Source: Cliona cf. orientalis (taxonomy: Eukaryota > Porifera > Demospongiae > Clionaida > Clionaidae). From it: a stretch of DNA of 64,000 nucleotides. Location: positions 5,639,000 to 5,702,999 of the forward strand of contig OZ005691.1 in the NCBI GenBank assembly GCA_963930775.1. Direction: 5' to 3'. The position numbers and the translations under genes were made by a program. The notes beneath the pieces are model-generated. The model worked only from the letters and a program-made list of their open reading frames with translations. It searched no databases and was not told the origin of the DNA. Shown piece after piece: positions 10,070-21,197 of the stretch (position 1 is the stretch's first letter; each line of letters starts with the position of its first letter).

Positions 10070-13000
10070 GCTACTGGGGTGGAGTAGTATGTGCCAGTGA
10101 AAGTAAAATTAATGTATACTGTCAAATCATGCTAATGGCCAATAACACAGCTATAGATACTGGAGGGTCCATATACTTGTCCAGGACTAACATATCGTTT
10201 TTAAGCAAACATAGTACAATTGTGAGTAATGAAGCTAAAGCTGCATGGCCATAGAGGAGCAATATTTGCACGCGAAAGTCAACTTACGTTTGCCAGTGGC
10301 TATGGAAAGCTAGTTAGAAATAAAGCAGACCATATGGTGGAGCAATATGGCTATGCCAGAGAAAGCAAACTGATTGTAGAAGAGAACAGCAGGATGAATC
10401 TGAGTACTAACCTAGTATTGCACAATGGAGGTGGTTTATATTTGATAATGAGCGAACTGAATACTAAAGGGCACAACTTGTACTTCAATGAAAACCAAGC
10501 TAACGGCAATGGTGGAGGGATCCATGCTGACAACTCTTCCATTACAATTGAATGAGAAATTCACCTTATCAACAAAGTAGCTGAAAATGGAGGAGCAATC
10601 AGCCTGGAGAGATATACCAAATTATTGGGAAAGTCAGATAATAATGACACTATCAATTTGATATCAAACACAGCCAGGCATCATGATGGAGCCCTATATT
10701 ATGTTAAGGACGAGACCAATTCTGAGATGTCTGCAGCAGTTCATTCTTCAAAAACTGAGTGTTTTTCAAGATCAGTATTATTAAAATTTTAGCTTTTTGG
10801 ACAATTCTGCTGGCATTTCTGGTACAAACCTTTTCGGAGGACTGTTGGACTAATGTACAATGCATACAAAATTCCATCCGAGGAATCAAAAAGTGGACTC
10901 AAACGAGCTGAACTGGGACTTGACATCTTTCAAAACTCTAGTAACATTGATGAATCACAGTTGGATACTATTACTTCTGATCGTGTTCGGTCATGCTTTG
11001 CCAAGATGATCGACCGGACTGAGGCTATCAGCCAGAGCCCATCCAAGTTAAGGCATTTTCTCTTAAACTTGCTGCATTTAATCATATCCTAAGGCCGGTC
11101 AGAGCTGATGTCACGGAATATCAATTCAACAGCTAGTGGTAAGATTGCAGGCCAGAACATTGACAAAGTTTGTACAGAAATAGTACTACAATTCAATCTC
11201 TCAACCCAGGTTGAATCTGCCAATCTGACACTCTCCGTCATAGGACCTTGTAATGTCGCTGGAATATTGGTAAAAACTGCTATTATTCAATTTACTTGCA
11301 CTTGCCCAATTGGATTTCAAGTGCTCGTTACTAACAACAAATCATGTGACTGCATTTGTCACCGAGTGATTCAGCCATATCCGAAAACAGAATGCAATCC
11401 AACAATTGAATCCATCATCAGGAGAGAGAACTTTTGGATATCTTACATCAACCATATCTGGTCCAACTCAAGTGGTTATGTAGTTTACCCACACTGCCCT
11501 TTTGATTTATTGCTACACACCTGATAAATCAGTCAGCATCAATTTGAACCTTCCTGATGGATCAGATGCACAGTGCAATTCAAATCGTATGGGAACACTA
11601 TGTGACACTTGCAAGGCAAATTGCAGTGTGTCTCTGGGAAGTTCAAAATGCATATTCTGTCCATCCTACTGGCCTGGCTTGCTTGCTACAATCACTACAG
11701 TCTTCATTATATCAGGCATAGGTTTGGTAGCCATTATATTAGCTCTCAATTTAACTGTCAATTGCTATAGGCACACTCAATGCCATAATCTTCTATGCCA
11801 ACGTAATAGCTGCAAACAAGAGTGCATTTTTCCCATCTGGAGTGAGCCCTGCCTCTGTTTTCATTTCATGGCTTAACTTTAACCTTGGCTTTGATGCTTG
11901 CCTCTTTGATGGAATGGATACATATGTCAAGACATGGCTTCAACAGCATACATCATTATCCTAGTAGTGATGATAATCCAACTCAGCTATTATTTCAATG
12001 CTTTTGGGCGTCTTATTGGAAAGAAAGATCCGGTGGCCACTCTGGCTATATTGATCTTGCTCTCTTACACCAAGTTCCTACAGACCATCATCACAGCTTT
12101 CTCCTCTGCCACTCTAGCCTATCCTGATGGCTCTAAGAAGACTGTGTGGCTGCCTGATGCTTTTCTTGAATATTTTTCCAGCAAACATGCTGTTAAACAG
12201 TGTTGTTCTTTGTAGCCATTCTCATTCTTCTAGCTGGCCTCATTTCACTTTCTTGCTTTTCTCATGGCAATGGTTGTTTCAATGTCCGAGAAATAAAGTG
12301 AAGAGGATCGGAAATCAAAAACTCAGCTCCTTCATTGAAACCTACCTCATCCCCTACACACCAAAACATCGCTACTGGACTGGCCTACTACTACTAGTTC
12401 GTGTGAGTGTGTATCTGGTGTCAGCGTTTAACCCCTCTGGTGACCCAAGAGTTACACTATCAGCAGCAAACTTCATCATGACAATCCTAGTCATTTACAT
12501 TGCTATATTTGGTGTGAGAATGTATAAGAATCACTTCATCAATGCAATGGAAATACTCACGTATTTTAACATCATTGCCATCTCCATTTATACAATTGAT
12601 GCCAACACAAACCAGACAGCCATCACCAATGTATCCGTTGGAATAATCTTTATTCAGCTTACAGCAGTCATTCTGTACCATACCTACAAACACACGAATC
12701 AAACTATAATCCAAAGAAGTGTGATTTGTATTAAAATGAAGGAAAAGTTGTTCCCCCAAAAGCAGAAACGAGTTGATAACCACAGATCTAGAGTATCAAT
12801 TGACGAAGATATCCATCAATTTCACATATTCCTTGACATGATCGACCGTCCTGCAAACACAGACGATTATAACATCCCCCAAATCCAGCAGAAGCCAGCT
12901 GAGCCAACCCAGTCTGTTGTGGAGATACCTAATTAACCCTGTCAGAGCTGCACCTGCTACAACTCAGCCTCTGGAAGCCATAAAGGAAGGAGAGCTTGAG

Positions 13001-13280
13001 GCTGAGGAACAGCTGCAGGAAAGCCAACAAGATGGTGTCAATAATAATATAGTTATGATTCCAGCAGCTGAGAACCTAGCAACAGAGATTAGCAATAATA
13101 AGCACTGTGTCAACAAATGCCCTGGAATTGAAATCTCAGAATGTGACAATACCAGTTGCACAAATCCTGAAAACGCCAGCTGTAATATCCTTGAGGAAAA
13201 TTCTATTTCCATACCGCATTCTAATCCTCAAATTAATGTTAATAATTATTCTGGTATTGAAGAAGGCAAAGATTTTTAAA

Positions 13281-14628
13281 AGCTCTGGAGACGACTCAAT
13301 CGGATGACAAAGGTCAGAGTTCACATAATGTTCTTCCATTCCCAGCAGACAGTGCTCAGCAGAGTGGTTCTCAATGTATCATTGTCGAGGCCAAGATTCA
13401 TGATTAGCTACTAACCAGCTACAGCTGATATTTCACATCGCATGAACAAATCACCATAAATAATATTATAAGTAAATCCTTATCATAATAATATGTTTCA
13501 TTCTTTTCCTACTGACTTAATAGTCCTTCATAATAATTATTACAATGTAATATTGTAGCTATAGCTGACCAGTTTCAGCTATATAGCTAATATATTATAC
13601 ATAGCTATCAACTGATAGCTTGGTACGTCTGTACTATAATATTATTATCATCTATGCATGGTGCATGCTATAGCTGAAACTGGGCAAACTGTATGATAGA
13701 AATCATAAACCAAGAATATTAGTAAAGTCAGATCAAGTATACCACCATGATTCTAATTTGCTATCCCACTTGTGATTGACTTATACCCCGTCAATTGCAA
13801 TTGGACTTTCCCAATGATATTATTATGGGATTGCAATCTTTCCCTTCAAGGGCCAACTAGGCCCACCACGTCCCCCCCCTCCCCCCCCCCCCCCCCAAAT
13901 ACAAAATTTTAATACTGACCTATAGTCACTGTGACAATTAGATAGATTCTGAAGTAGGGCCCGGTGACTCTGGCCTCTGTCTCTCTATCATTTCGACTGA
14001 GCTCCCACATGAATTTCTCAAAGCCTTCTTTACAATGTCATCAATTGCAAGTCGTGCATGAGATACTGTAGGACAGGTGAGTATCTTATGCCATAATTTG
14101 CACATTCTCCATTTGCAAACTAATAGCTTTTTTATTATTGTGGTACAGGGTCAAAATTCATAATTATTATTGTTAGTGAATTCATTAACTTGCTATTGAT
14201 AATTATTGGAAACCTAGCTGGAGAGATGGAGGCGAATTCCCTCTTTGATCCACACAATTAAAATCCATTCTATGGTGTCACTATGACACGCAACAACGCA
14301 TCAATTGGACAGAGAGATGTGACATACAATATCAAGGCATGGTGGGTATAGGTCGTCACCCCCTTGAGCATGCGCAGTCGATACGGACGCGTCATGTAAG
14401 TGCGATTCTAGTAAATCCGTATAAATCACATGATCATGACTCCCAGACTCGCATGAACAATAGTTTAATAGCTATAATGAACAATAAATAGGCCTATATA
14501 TATAGTGCTGCATAGCTAGATTTAACTTTGTTTGATATCACAGGTAGCTAACTAGCTATAGTGCTTTGCCTTCAAAGATAGCCAGATTAGCTACAGTGTA
14601 TAGCTACTCAGTCATGGTACTCACAGAA
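13281..14628. other. Intergenic spacer PmpTM1-PmpB1
   Basis: No gene is seen. It closely matches 44,082-45,300 in unit 2. It contains a C-rich tract (about 13,867-13,896), many TAGCTA and AGCTATAGCT runs, and just upstream of PmpB1 a conserved block (GGTGGGTATAGGTCGTCACC at 14,340, GAGCATGCGCAGTCG at 14,367) that also precedes PmpA2, PmpB2 and PmpA3 at a similar distance. That conserved block is the best candidate for Pmp promoter sequence. Confidence 0.5.
14340..14384 (+). promoter_or_regulatory. Conserved Pmp upstream block (candidate promoter element)
   Basis: GGTGGGTATAGGTCGTCACC followed by GAGCATGCGCAGTCG occurs about 200-300 bp upstream of all four Pmp starts in the window: here, near 32,111, 45,033 and 49,747. 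TGCGCATGC-type palindromes resemble NRF1 sites (GCGCATGCGC). Promoter function is inferred from position and conservation only. Confidence 0.45.
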
Positions 14629-16453
14629 ATGAAAATTTAGCTATAGGTGCATCTCATTCACAAAATTGGCTCTTTTTTTGCTTGTACTCTCAGTGACACT
14701 GAGCAGCTCCATCCAGTAGCTACGCTGCTGCAGCAAGTGACGATGAGATCAATATCATTCCAATGGCTGACAGTCCCTGTCCAGGTGCTTCCAAGGGAGA
14801 ACCCTGCTTTACCTTACAGCAGTTCATTGCCAAACATATCGGCCCCAACCGTACAGAGTTCAGCACTAACACAACATTGAAGTTTAATCCCGGACAACAC
14901 CTCATGGATTCTCAACTCTCCGTATCTCCTGTCAACTCATTCACAATGTGGGCTACAGAAAAAGTTAGCTACAATTTTTTGCCGCCAGCCCTACTATGAT
15001 TACAGATTTAAGTTTGACGAAGTACAGAATGTTCAGGTTAGGGGCATTATTCTCAACGGTTGTAGAGTCTCTCTGCTTCAAAGTGGTCCTGTAGGAAATG
15101 CTGCTTTTATTAAAAGCTCGTTTGTGAACAACACTGGATACTTATGCTGCTCTCGGGGAGGAGTTCTAACTATGAATTATATGTCCTATTCAGGAGCGGG
15201 GTCTTCAGTGCTAATCAAACAGTGTGTGTTTTCTGATAACATTGGAGGAACTGGATCCATCTTTGACAGCAGTCATAATTTAACAGTTGATCAGTGCACC
15301 TTCAAAAACAATTACGGTGCTTACTATGAAGGCGGAGCAATCTACTCAAGTAGTGATTACATATCTATTCTCAACAGTCATTTCAGCAACAATAAGGACG
15401 TTTCACAAGGAGGAGCTGTTTCCATTATGTCCAATCGAGTAACTATAGCCAATAGTTACTTTAGTGACAATGTAGCTGGTGGTCAAGGTGGCGCAGTTGT
15501 TGCATTTGGTAGCCCAGTGGTGGTAACTAACTGTTACTTCAGAGATAACATAGCAAATTCCCGCGGTGGGGCTCTCTATGTTTACGGCAGCAATGATGGA
15601 GTAATCATAACGGACAGCTAACATGGCAGGATCCAGTGGTGGTAATGGTGGAGCAATTTTCATTGGTGGAGCATTCACACAGAGTGGTAACCACAGGGAC
15701 ATCCAGGCCACAGGTCAATTTCCGGATCCCTATATCACAATTAGTGGTAACACTTTCGAGCATAACATAGCCAGCAATGGTGGAGGAGGGGCAATATACT
15801 CGGGTGTACAGTACTCAAGCATTTTACTGATAAAGAATACCTTCAGTCACAATACTGCCGCCAACTGTGGAGCGGTGCAAATCAGTGAACCCTACCTTCA
15901 CTATAATGCAACATTCATTAAAAATATTTTCACCCACAATAGCGCCGTGGGGCAACCTGGCGGGAAGAATGAAGGAGGTGGTATGTGTATTAATAAAGCC
16001 TCTGCTGTATTTTCGGACAACACATTCAGCCACAACACGGCAACAGGAAATGCTGGAGCACTGCGAGTGGATGACTGTGATACAGTGACAATTGAAAGGT
16101 CTAAATTTAGTAACAACGTAGCCCAAGGTGATGGTGGAGGGATTTACTCTTACCACTTTTCAACCAATTACACAATTACCCAGTCTTCCTTTGTTAACAA
16201 TCGGGCTGGTGGTGATGGTGGGGTGATGTGCGTGGAAAGCACCAGTAGCCAGGTGAAGATTCGTACAGGGACCTTTAACTATAACCTTGCAGCTGATAGA
16301 GGAGGTGTCACTCTGCTGATTAATAGAGCCAATGTCTATAATAGTAACAATACTGCACATCTAGGAGGAGTGGTCAGTGCTTACAATAGTAAGGTCAGGA
16401 TTTCCCACCCCAAAATCCCTGCCACTCCTGATCCCATCCATCCATTCTGCTAA
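14629..16453 (+). pseudogene. PmpB1: broken secreted beta-helix protein
   Basis: Over most of its length this is very close to PmpA3 (for example repeats GGAIYSSSDYISILNS and GGAVSIMSNRVTIANSYFSD). The N-terminal end is broken by three separate GCTA insertions after TA: 14,640-14,643 (in the signal peptide), 14,719-14,722 and 14,968-14,971. Near 15,620 a short deletion joins ACAGCTA to ACATGGCAGG, ending the frame. About 30 bp are missing near 16,310 and the last codons before the tail are altered (IHPFC then stop). It lacks any membrane segment. Confidence 0.85.
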
Positions 16454-17220
16454 AATTCAAACAATAACGATAATATCTACAATTAGTCATTGTGTGTATT
16501 CTCTACACTTAGATTAGGAACTTGTACCCATGCAATGTGCACTAGTAAATTTAATTTTGTGATCTCTTATATTGTCCAGGCAAAAAAAAATATGTAGTGG
16601 GATAGGGAAGGTGATTTAATAAAATATAATGCAGTGATCCGGCAATGTAGCGTAAGAAATTCGATTTCTGAAATTATGAATCCAATCTAACGTATATGGT
16701 ACGTAGCTAGCAAAGTCAAAAATTTTTAGAGGCACTTTTGTCCTAGTGTGTGCTATTGGCTAAGCTTACCCGGAAGCGTCCTTGTCACAACAAAATTAAT
16801 GTACCATATATGTACATATCCTTTGCATAGCTATAGCTGATGTAATACATGTACTTTTGTCACTGCAACTGAAGGGCTGAGAACCATTATTGATAGTGGG
16901 CTAACCCACAAATTTAATGTTGAATCAGCGGCCTGAATCTTGAAATATGTTTAAATTGTGTCTCATGAGCTGCAGAAAATTCACATTAAATTTCAGTAAC
17001 TTTGTAGAGTACAATATATAGACAATTCCCCACATTTAATTTGGGATTAGCCCATTATACATGGTTCTCGATCCTACAATTATCCATAAGAGCAGACCCA
17101 AAGTTCTTTTAAACACTATATTTACTTCAAAATATCCCCTAAGATGTCACACCATTATCTTTGCATTGTTGATTCTTGACAAATATGACTGTCCAGAGAA
17201 TTCACCTGACTGACTTCAGT
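16454..17220. other. 3' flank of PmpB1
   Basis: No gene. It matches the flanks downstream of PmpA1, PmpA2, PmpB2 and PmpA3. It contains an extra segment at about 16,876-17,075 with inverted-repeat-like ends (AACCATTATTGATAGTGGGC and GCCCATTATACATGGTTCTC), probably a small MITE. It stops matching near 17,225 in the GAATTCACCTGACTGACTTC motif, where about 13.6 kb of foreign sequence begins. Confidence 0.5.
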
Positions 17221-19250
17221 AATAATGAATGTACAGGAGTGCAGAACCCTCACCGCTACATGCGTATTGAACAATATACCCTATACCACTACTAGAAGCT
17301 TAGTATTTGAAATGAGTTTTAAAAATTACGTGAATTAGTCCATTTTCACATAATTTGAAATATTTTTGAAAATTGATAGACTTTTTATGTTTTAATATCC
17401 TTTGAAATAGCTGTTTGGATAGAATTGTCTTTCTCTTGTGTTTTGATTTGAAAAAAAGCTTTGAATAAATATGTGAAATAATATGTGCATAGTATTTGAA
17501 TTATTGTGCATGAATCAAATCATTTCCATAATGATAAAACTATTAGTAAGACTTAATTAATGCAAAAAACATAATGTATACAAATTATGGACATACACTG
17601 TCAGCAGATGATGAATAATCATGACATGAAGATTAGTCTACAAGTTGAAGGTGGCTTAAGTTAACAGTTGTCTGTTAATTATATAATATAAGTTAGCACA
17701 TGTCCTAGGCCAATCATCCATAAGTTGCATTACTACATTAACCTGTTGGGAGAACCCCGATGTTCCTCAGATTCCTCTGGCGATAGCTATTATAATATTA
17801 TACCCCGCTGGATGAAGTGGACTGATCAGCAACAGCACTAGTGCTGGCACCATCTTCCTTTTTTATTTATCTCCTTTCCAGAGAAACTTGTCATTTTTCT
17901 GTACACAAAAAATCAACCAAGTCATAATAATTACTTTTGGTATACTTATGCCCTACTGTATACTACAAGTATGCATACATGTAAATCAACAAGCATAATA
18001 TTATAGTACACGTAACTGTAATAATTTTGAAGTGATATTGCTCTCTGTTACTGTAGCTATAGAGAAACAATGTGGATCCTTCGTGCCATGAGGATGACTA
18101 GAGCATCTAGTCGAAATGTCGGCAAGTTTTATACTGAACGTTAGTTGTTCACAAAGAATGTTCATTGTTTCTCTACTGTAGCAATAATGATTGTTTGTTC
18201 TGTAGAATGTATGATCCATGACATTGTATGTTGTATGCTTGTTGAGTATGTCATGTACTCGGAGACAGTTTAGCATGTCAGGTCAGGCTGTGTGCGCTGA
18301 TGTACATGTAGGCTTGGTGAGTTTAGTGTGCCTGTCAAATTTCTATGTGATCTGTGTGTCTGTGTACTTGGTGAGTTCAGAGTGTCTGTCCAGTTGTGAT
18401 TGATCTGTGTGTCCGGTGTGCTTGTAGCCTCATACCCCAGATCCTTTGAAGGGGGAGAAAGGACCTATAGCTGGTAGCTACATACTGACTACATATGCCA
18501 CAAAATGGGTGATCATATATTATTCCTCTTGTGACCCTTGATCTCAACCGTTACCTAAAATTCATCTAAGTCTAGCTAGCTACCGTAGTTATTTGCCAAG
18601 AATGCTTATTGTGACGAGTCTTGCCATCAAAGACGAACAAAAATATAAGAAGATTCATTCACCTTTAGTGAAAGATTTTTAAAGGCAATCAGAATTGTTG
18701 GTCACCCAACTGCAAAGAAGGGTTTTGTTTGGTTCTGGAAGCTCAGGAGGGTTTGTTTATAATTAGGATCTATCGTACAACAGTCTTTCAAAACATCAAT
18801 TGACTTGGTGTGCTCTATGGGAGAGAAAGGCCCTGGTCCACACCACATGCGCATACACAAACTTTACGAAATTTTTTCTGGTATAATTCATTTGCTACCA
18901 GTGGCACGTGGTTGGGCCATGAAAGGCCTGCTCAGGGGTATTAAGGCATGGGTGGCCCATAGAAATGCTGATGTTTCATATCTTCATAATGCCATGATGA
19001 TAAACCTTCACATTTAAGATCTGATAAGAACTCATGGTCCTTAGTGACCACACCCACTTTTAGGGTCATGTGACTTTATATGGCAGCTGCAGGATGAATA
19101 ATGTCCCTTAAAAAAGACTGCAAAATGAGGATTTGTTCCCATGGAGATCAAGACATGATACTTGCATAGAAACATAGACCTACTTACCTACTAATTATAA
19201 CTTGCTATGGAAGTTTAATCATGCTGTCATTAATTAGTTATTATAATTCT
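17221..19250. other. AT-rich insert region, no confident gene
   Basis: This has no counterpart in units 2 or 3. The only coding-like stretch is an ORF of 70 residues at 18,805-19,017 (for example RIHKLYEIFSGIIHLLPVAR, WVAHRNADVSYLHNAMMINL) whose frame is open upstream for a few codons. It looks like the C-terminal end of some protein, but I do not recognise the family. A GT-rich repeat with TGTGTGTCTG runs lies at 18,300-18,420. Confidence 0.35.
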
Positions 19251-19254
19251 TTTT

Positions 19255-20505
19255 TCTGCTTAGTGTTCTGGTCTCCTTGTTAAACACTAAGTAGAAAAAA
19301 ATTACCAACTAAGTAGAAAAAAACAAAATAAATTAATTCACGGGGGGTTTGGGAGCATCTGGGGAGATAATTTTTTCATGGGCACGCAGAATGGGTTGAA
19401 ATTAGAGATTAATTTTGACCTTTTGATTCACATCTTAGAATTAAAGTTATGGCCCTTTGAAGTATCCCCATACGTTTGTATAGGAAGCCATGCATTTGCA
19501 ATGTTTTCCGCCCACGCGCTACGTGAGGGGCGTGGCTACGCGCGCACAGTAACGTGACGACCTTTACCCACTTTTGTCAAAATTGAAGTTTAGGCTGCCT
19601 GCTTACATTGCATGGGTCTATTGTGCATCCAGCTCAACTATGTGGTAGTTCATGGACTTTTTTTCTGCTTAGTTGGTCCGCCTTTTGTTACCAACTAAGT
19701 AGAAAAAAACAAAATAAATTAATTCACGGGGGGGGGGGGGGGGGGGGGGGGTTGGGAGCATCTGGGGAGATAATTTTTACATGGGCACGCAGAATGGGTC
19801 GAAATTAGAGATTTGACCTTGGGGAATTTTGATTCATATCTTAGAATTAAAGTTACGGCCCTTTGAAGTATCCCCATACGTTTGTATAGGAAGCCATGCA
19901 TTTGCAATGTTTTCCGCCCACGCGCTACGTGAGGGGCGTGGCTACGCGCGCACAGTAACGTGACGACCTTTACCCACTTTTGTCAAAATTGAAGTTTAGG
20001 CTGCCTGCTTACATTGCATGGGTCTATTGTGCATCCAGCTCAACTATGTCGTAGTTTATGGACTGTTTTTTTCTGCTTAGTTGGTCCGCTTCTTGAAAAA
20101 GATTTAAATAATTAAATAATCTAATTCATGGGGGGTTTGAGAGCACTTGGCGGGATAATTTTTACATGGGCACGCAGAATGGGTCGAAACTAGAGATTTG
20201 ACCTGAAAGAATTTTGATTCACACCTTAGAATTAAAGTTACAGCCCTTTAAAGTTTTCCCATATGTTTGTATAGGGAAGCCATGCGTTTGCAATGTTTCC
20301 GCCCACGCGCTACGTGAGGGGCGGGGCCACGCGCGCACATAAACGTGACGACCTTTACCAACTTTTTTTTGACAAAATTGCAATTTAGGCTGCCTGCTTG
20401 CATTATAATATGGTTCTACTATGCATCCAGCTCGATTATATGGTGGTTTTGGACAATATTTTTTTTTCTGCTTAGTGTTCTGGTCGCCTTGAAAAAAAAA
20501 AAGCT
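19255..20505 (+). repeat. Three tandem copies of a ~389-bp repeat ending in poly(A)
   Basis: Units begin at AATTCACGGGGGG (19,335 and 19,724) and AATTCATGGGGGG (20,119), a spacing of about 389-395 bp. Each contains CATACGTTTGTATAGG, CCGCCCACGCGCTACGTGAG, CGTGACGACCTTTACC and GTGCATCCAGCTC, and ends with TTTTCTGCTTAGT. The third unit ends CTGGTCGCCTTG and then a run of A (20,490-20,502), like the 3' end of a retrotransposon or SINE. A reversed related unit with poly(T) lies at 51,939-52,450 downstream of a retroelement-like ORF. The second unit contains a 21-base G tract (19,729-19,751). Confidence 0.75.
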
Positions 20506-20688
20506 AATTAGGCTTAATTAAGCATATGGGCGTGTTCCTGGCACTGTGTGGAGTGTGTGCGTGTGCGTTAATGCAGGTTTTATTGCTTCCGATTGGGCGT
20601 GGCTTCACGGGCCAGTGCTTGGATATCGGCGCCTAAGACTTGGCCTCGGCGATAGGTGGGCGTGTCCCGGAAGCTGTGGTGACCTTTG

Positions 20689-21197
20689 GGTTAGGTTATA
20701 CGAGAGTGCCTACCTGCCATCGGAATTTTGCACCTCGCAGCCTAGGCTGTACGCGTTAATTAGGTTGCAGAAATCCAGGATGCAACTGCATGCTAGCAAT
20801 TACACTGTGTCTATCTGAAGATCAAGCGGGATTCGAACCCATGATCACCGCTCTACCAGCCCCAGTCCTAGCCCGCTCTGCCAACCCAGCTCGCCGCGGC
20901 TGGATGCCATTTTTTTTGCCATACTAACCCTTGGTCAACAACCATAGCCTAAACCCAAACCCCTCGTCACTAACCGAATACCGAAACCCAACCCCCCCAC
21001 TACTAGGCTCACTAGCCGTCTAGCGCTCAGTATTAGTGGCTAGCTATTACCGGTGCCGGTACGGTAGACACAGTATAATTGCTAGCATGCAGTTGCATCC
21101 TGGATTGCTGGATTTCTGCAACCTAATTAACGCGTACAGCCTAGGCTGCGAGGTGCAAAATTCCGATGGCAGGTAGGCACTCTCGTATAACCTAACC
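20689..21197. mobile_element. 509-bp element with ~125-bp inverted repeats and 8-bp TSD GACCTTTG
   Basis: The duplication GACCTTTG (20,681-20,688 and 21,198-21,205) flanks long, nearly perfect inverted repeats starting GGTTAGGTTATACGAGAGTG and running about 125 bp. The intact neighbour element reads GACCTTTGAACCCC without a gap, giving a true empty site. The centre carries a tRNA-like segment on the minus strand. There is no transposase. The 8-bp duplication fits hAT, P or Zisupton-type mobilisation. Confidence 0.85.
20820..20890 (-). ncRNA. tRNA-derived segment (pol III A/B-box-like)
   Basis: On the minus strand GGGTTCGAATCCC (20,827-20,840 in plus coordinates) is a perfect B-box, and TGGCAGAGCGGG (20,871-20,882) fits an A-box about 40 nt upstream. 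The acceptor arms do not pair convincingly, so this is not a working tRNA gene. It is more likely a tRNA-derived SINE remnant captured by the host element. Confidence 0.45.

Larger units (their letters stand above)
8553..13280 (+). pseudogene. PmpTM1: broken beta-helix multi-pass membrane protein
   Basis: The frame at 8,553 starts just after an in-frame stop, without a signal peptide, with beta-helix repeats (SVTVRKSSFDNNRAGYDGGV). After a transposon (8,944-10,069) the helix resumes (GGVVCASESK, GGAISLER, GALY), then a Cys-rich stretch (FTCTCPIGFQVL, CDTCKANCSVS) and about eight hydrophobic segments between 11,660 and 12,690 (for example TVFIISGIGLVAIILALNL, LLLLVRVSVYLVSAFN). It ends with a hydrophilic tail rich in E, N and Q. 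Breaks include a shift near 8,760, CATG at 10,244-10,247, AATT at about 11,760 and 12,931, and small gaps near 11,940 and 12,180. The ancestor was presumably a cell-surface protein with a beta-helix ectodomain. Confidence 0.8.

Noticed and set aside
13867-13896. Homopolymer C and G tracts (also 19729, 27932, 28131, 30337) as G-quadruplex regulatory sites
   Set aside because: They sit in MITE-like or low-complexity DNA and vary between copies; likely slippage or assembly-prone tracts rather than functional sites.
15824-16156. Repeated minus-strand ORFs of 110 and 71 codons opposite the Pmp genes (also 33523, 51242)
   Set aside because: They recur only because the plus-strand Pmp coding sequence is conserved; no independent start, domain or codon signal.
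18210-18420. Possible gene in the TGTGTGTCTG-rich stretch
   Set aside because: Reading frames are short and biased by the GT repeat; no domain or paralog.
20820-20890. Functional tRNA gene
   Set aside because: A and B boxes are present but the acceptor stem and anticodon arm do not pair properly, and it lies between transposon arms.
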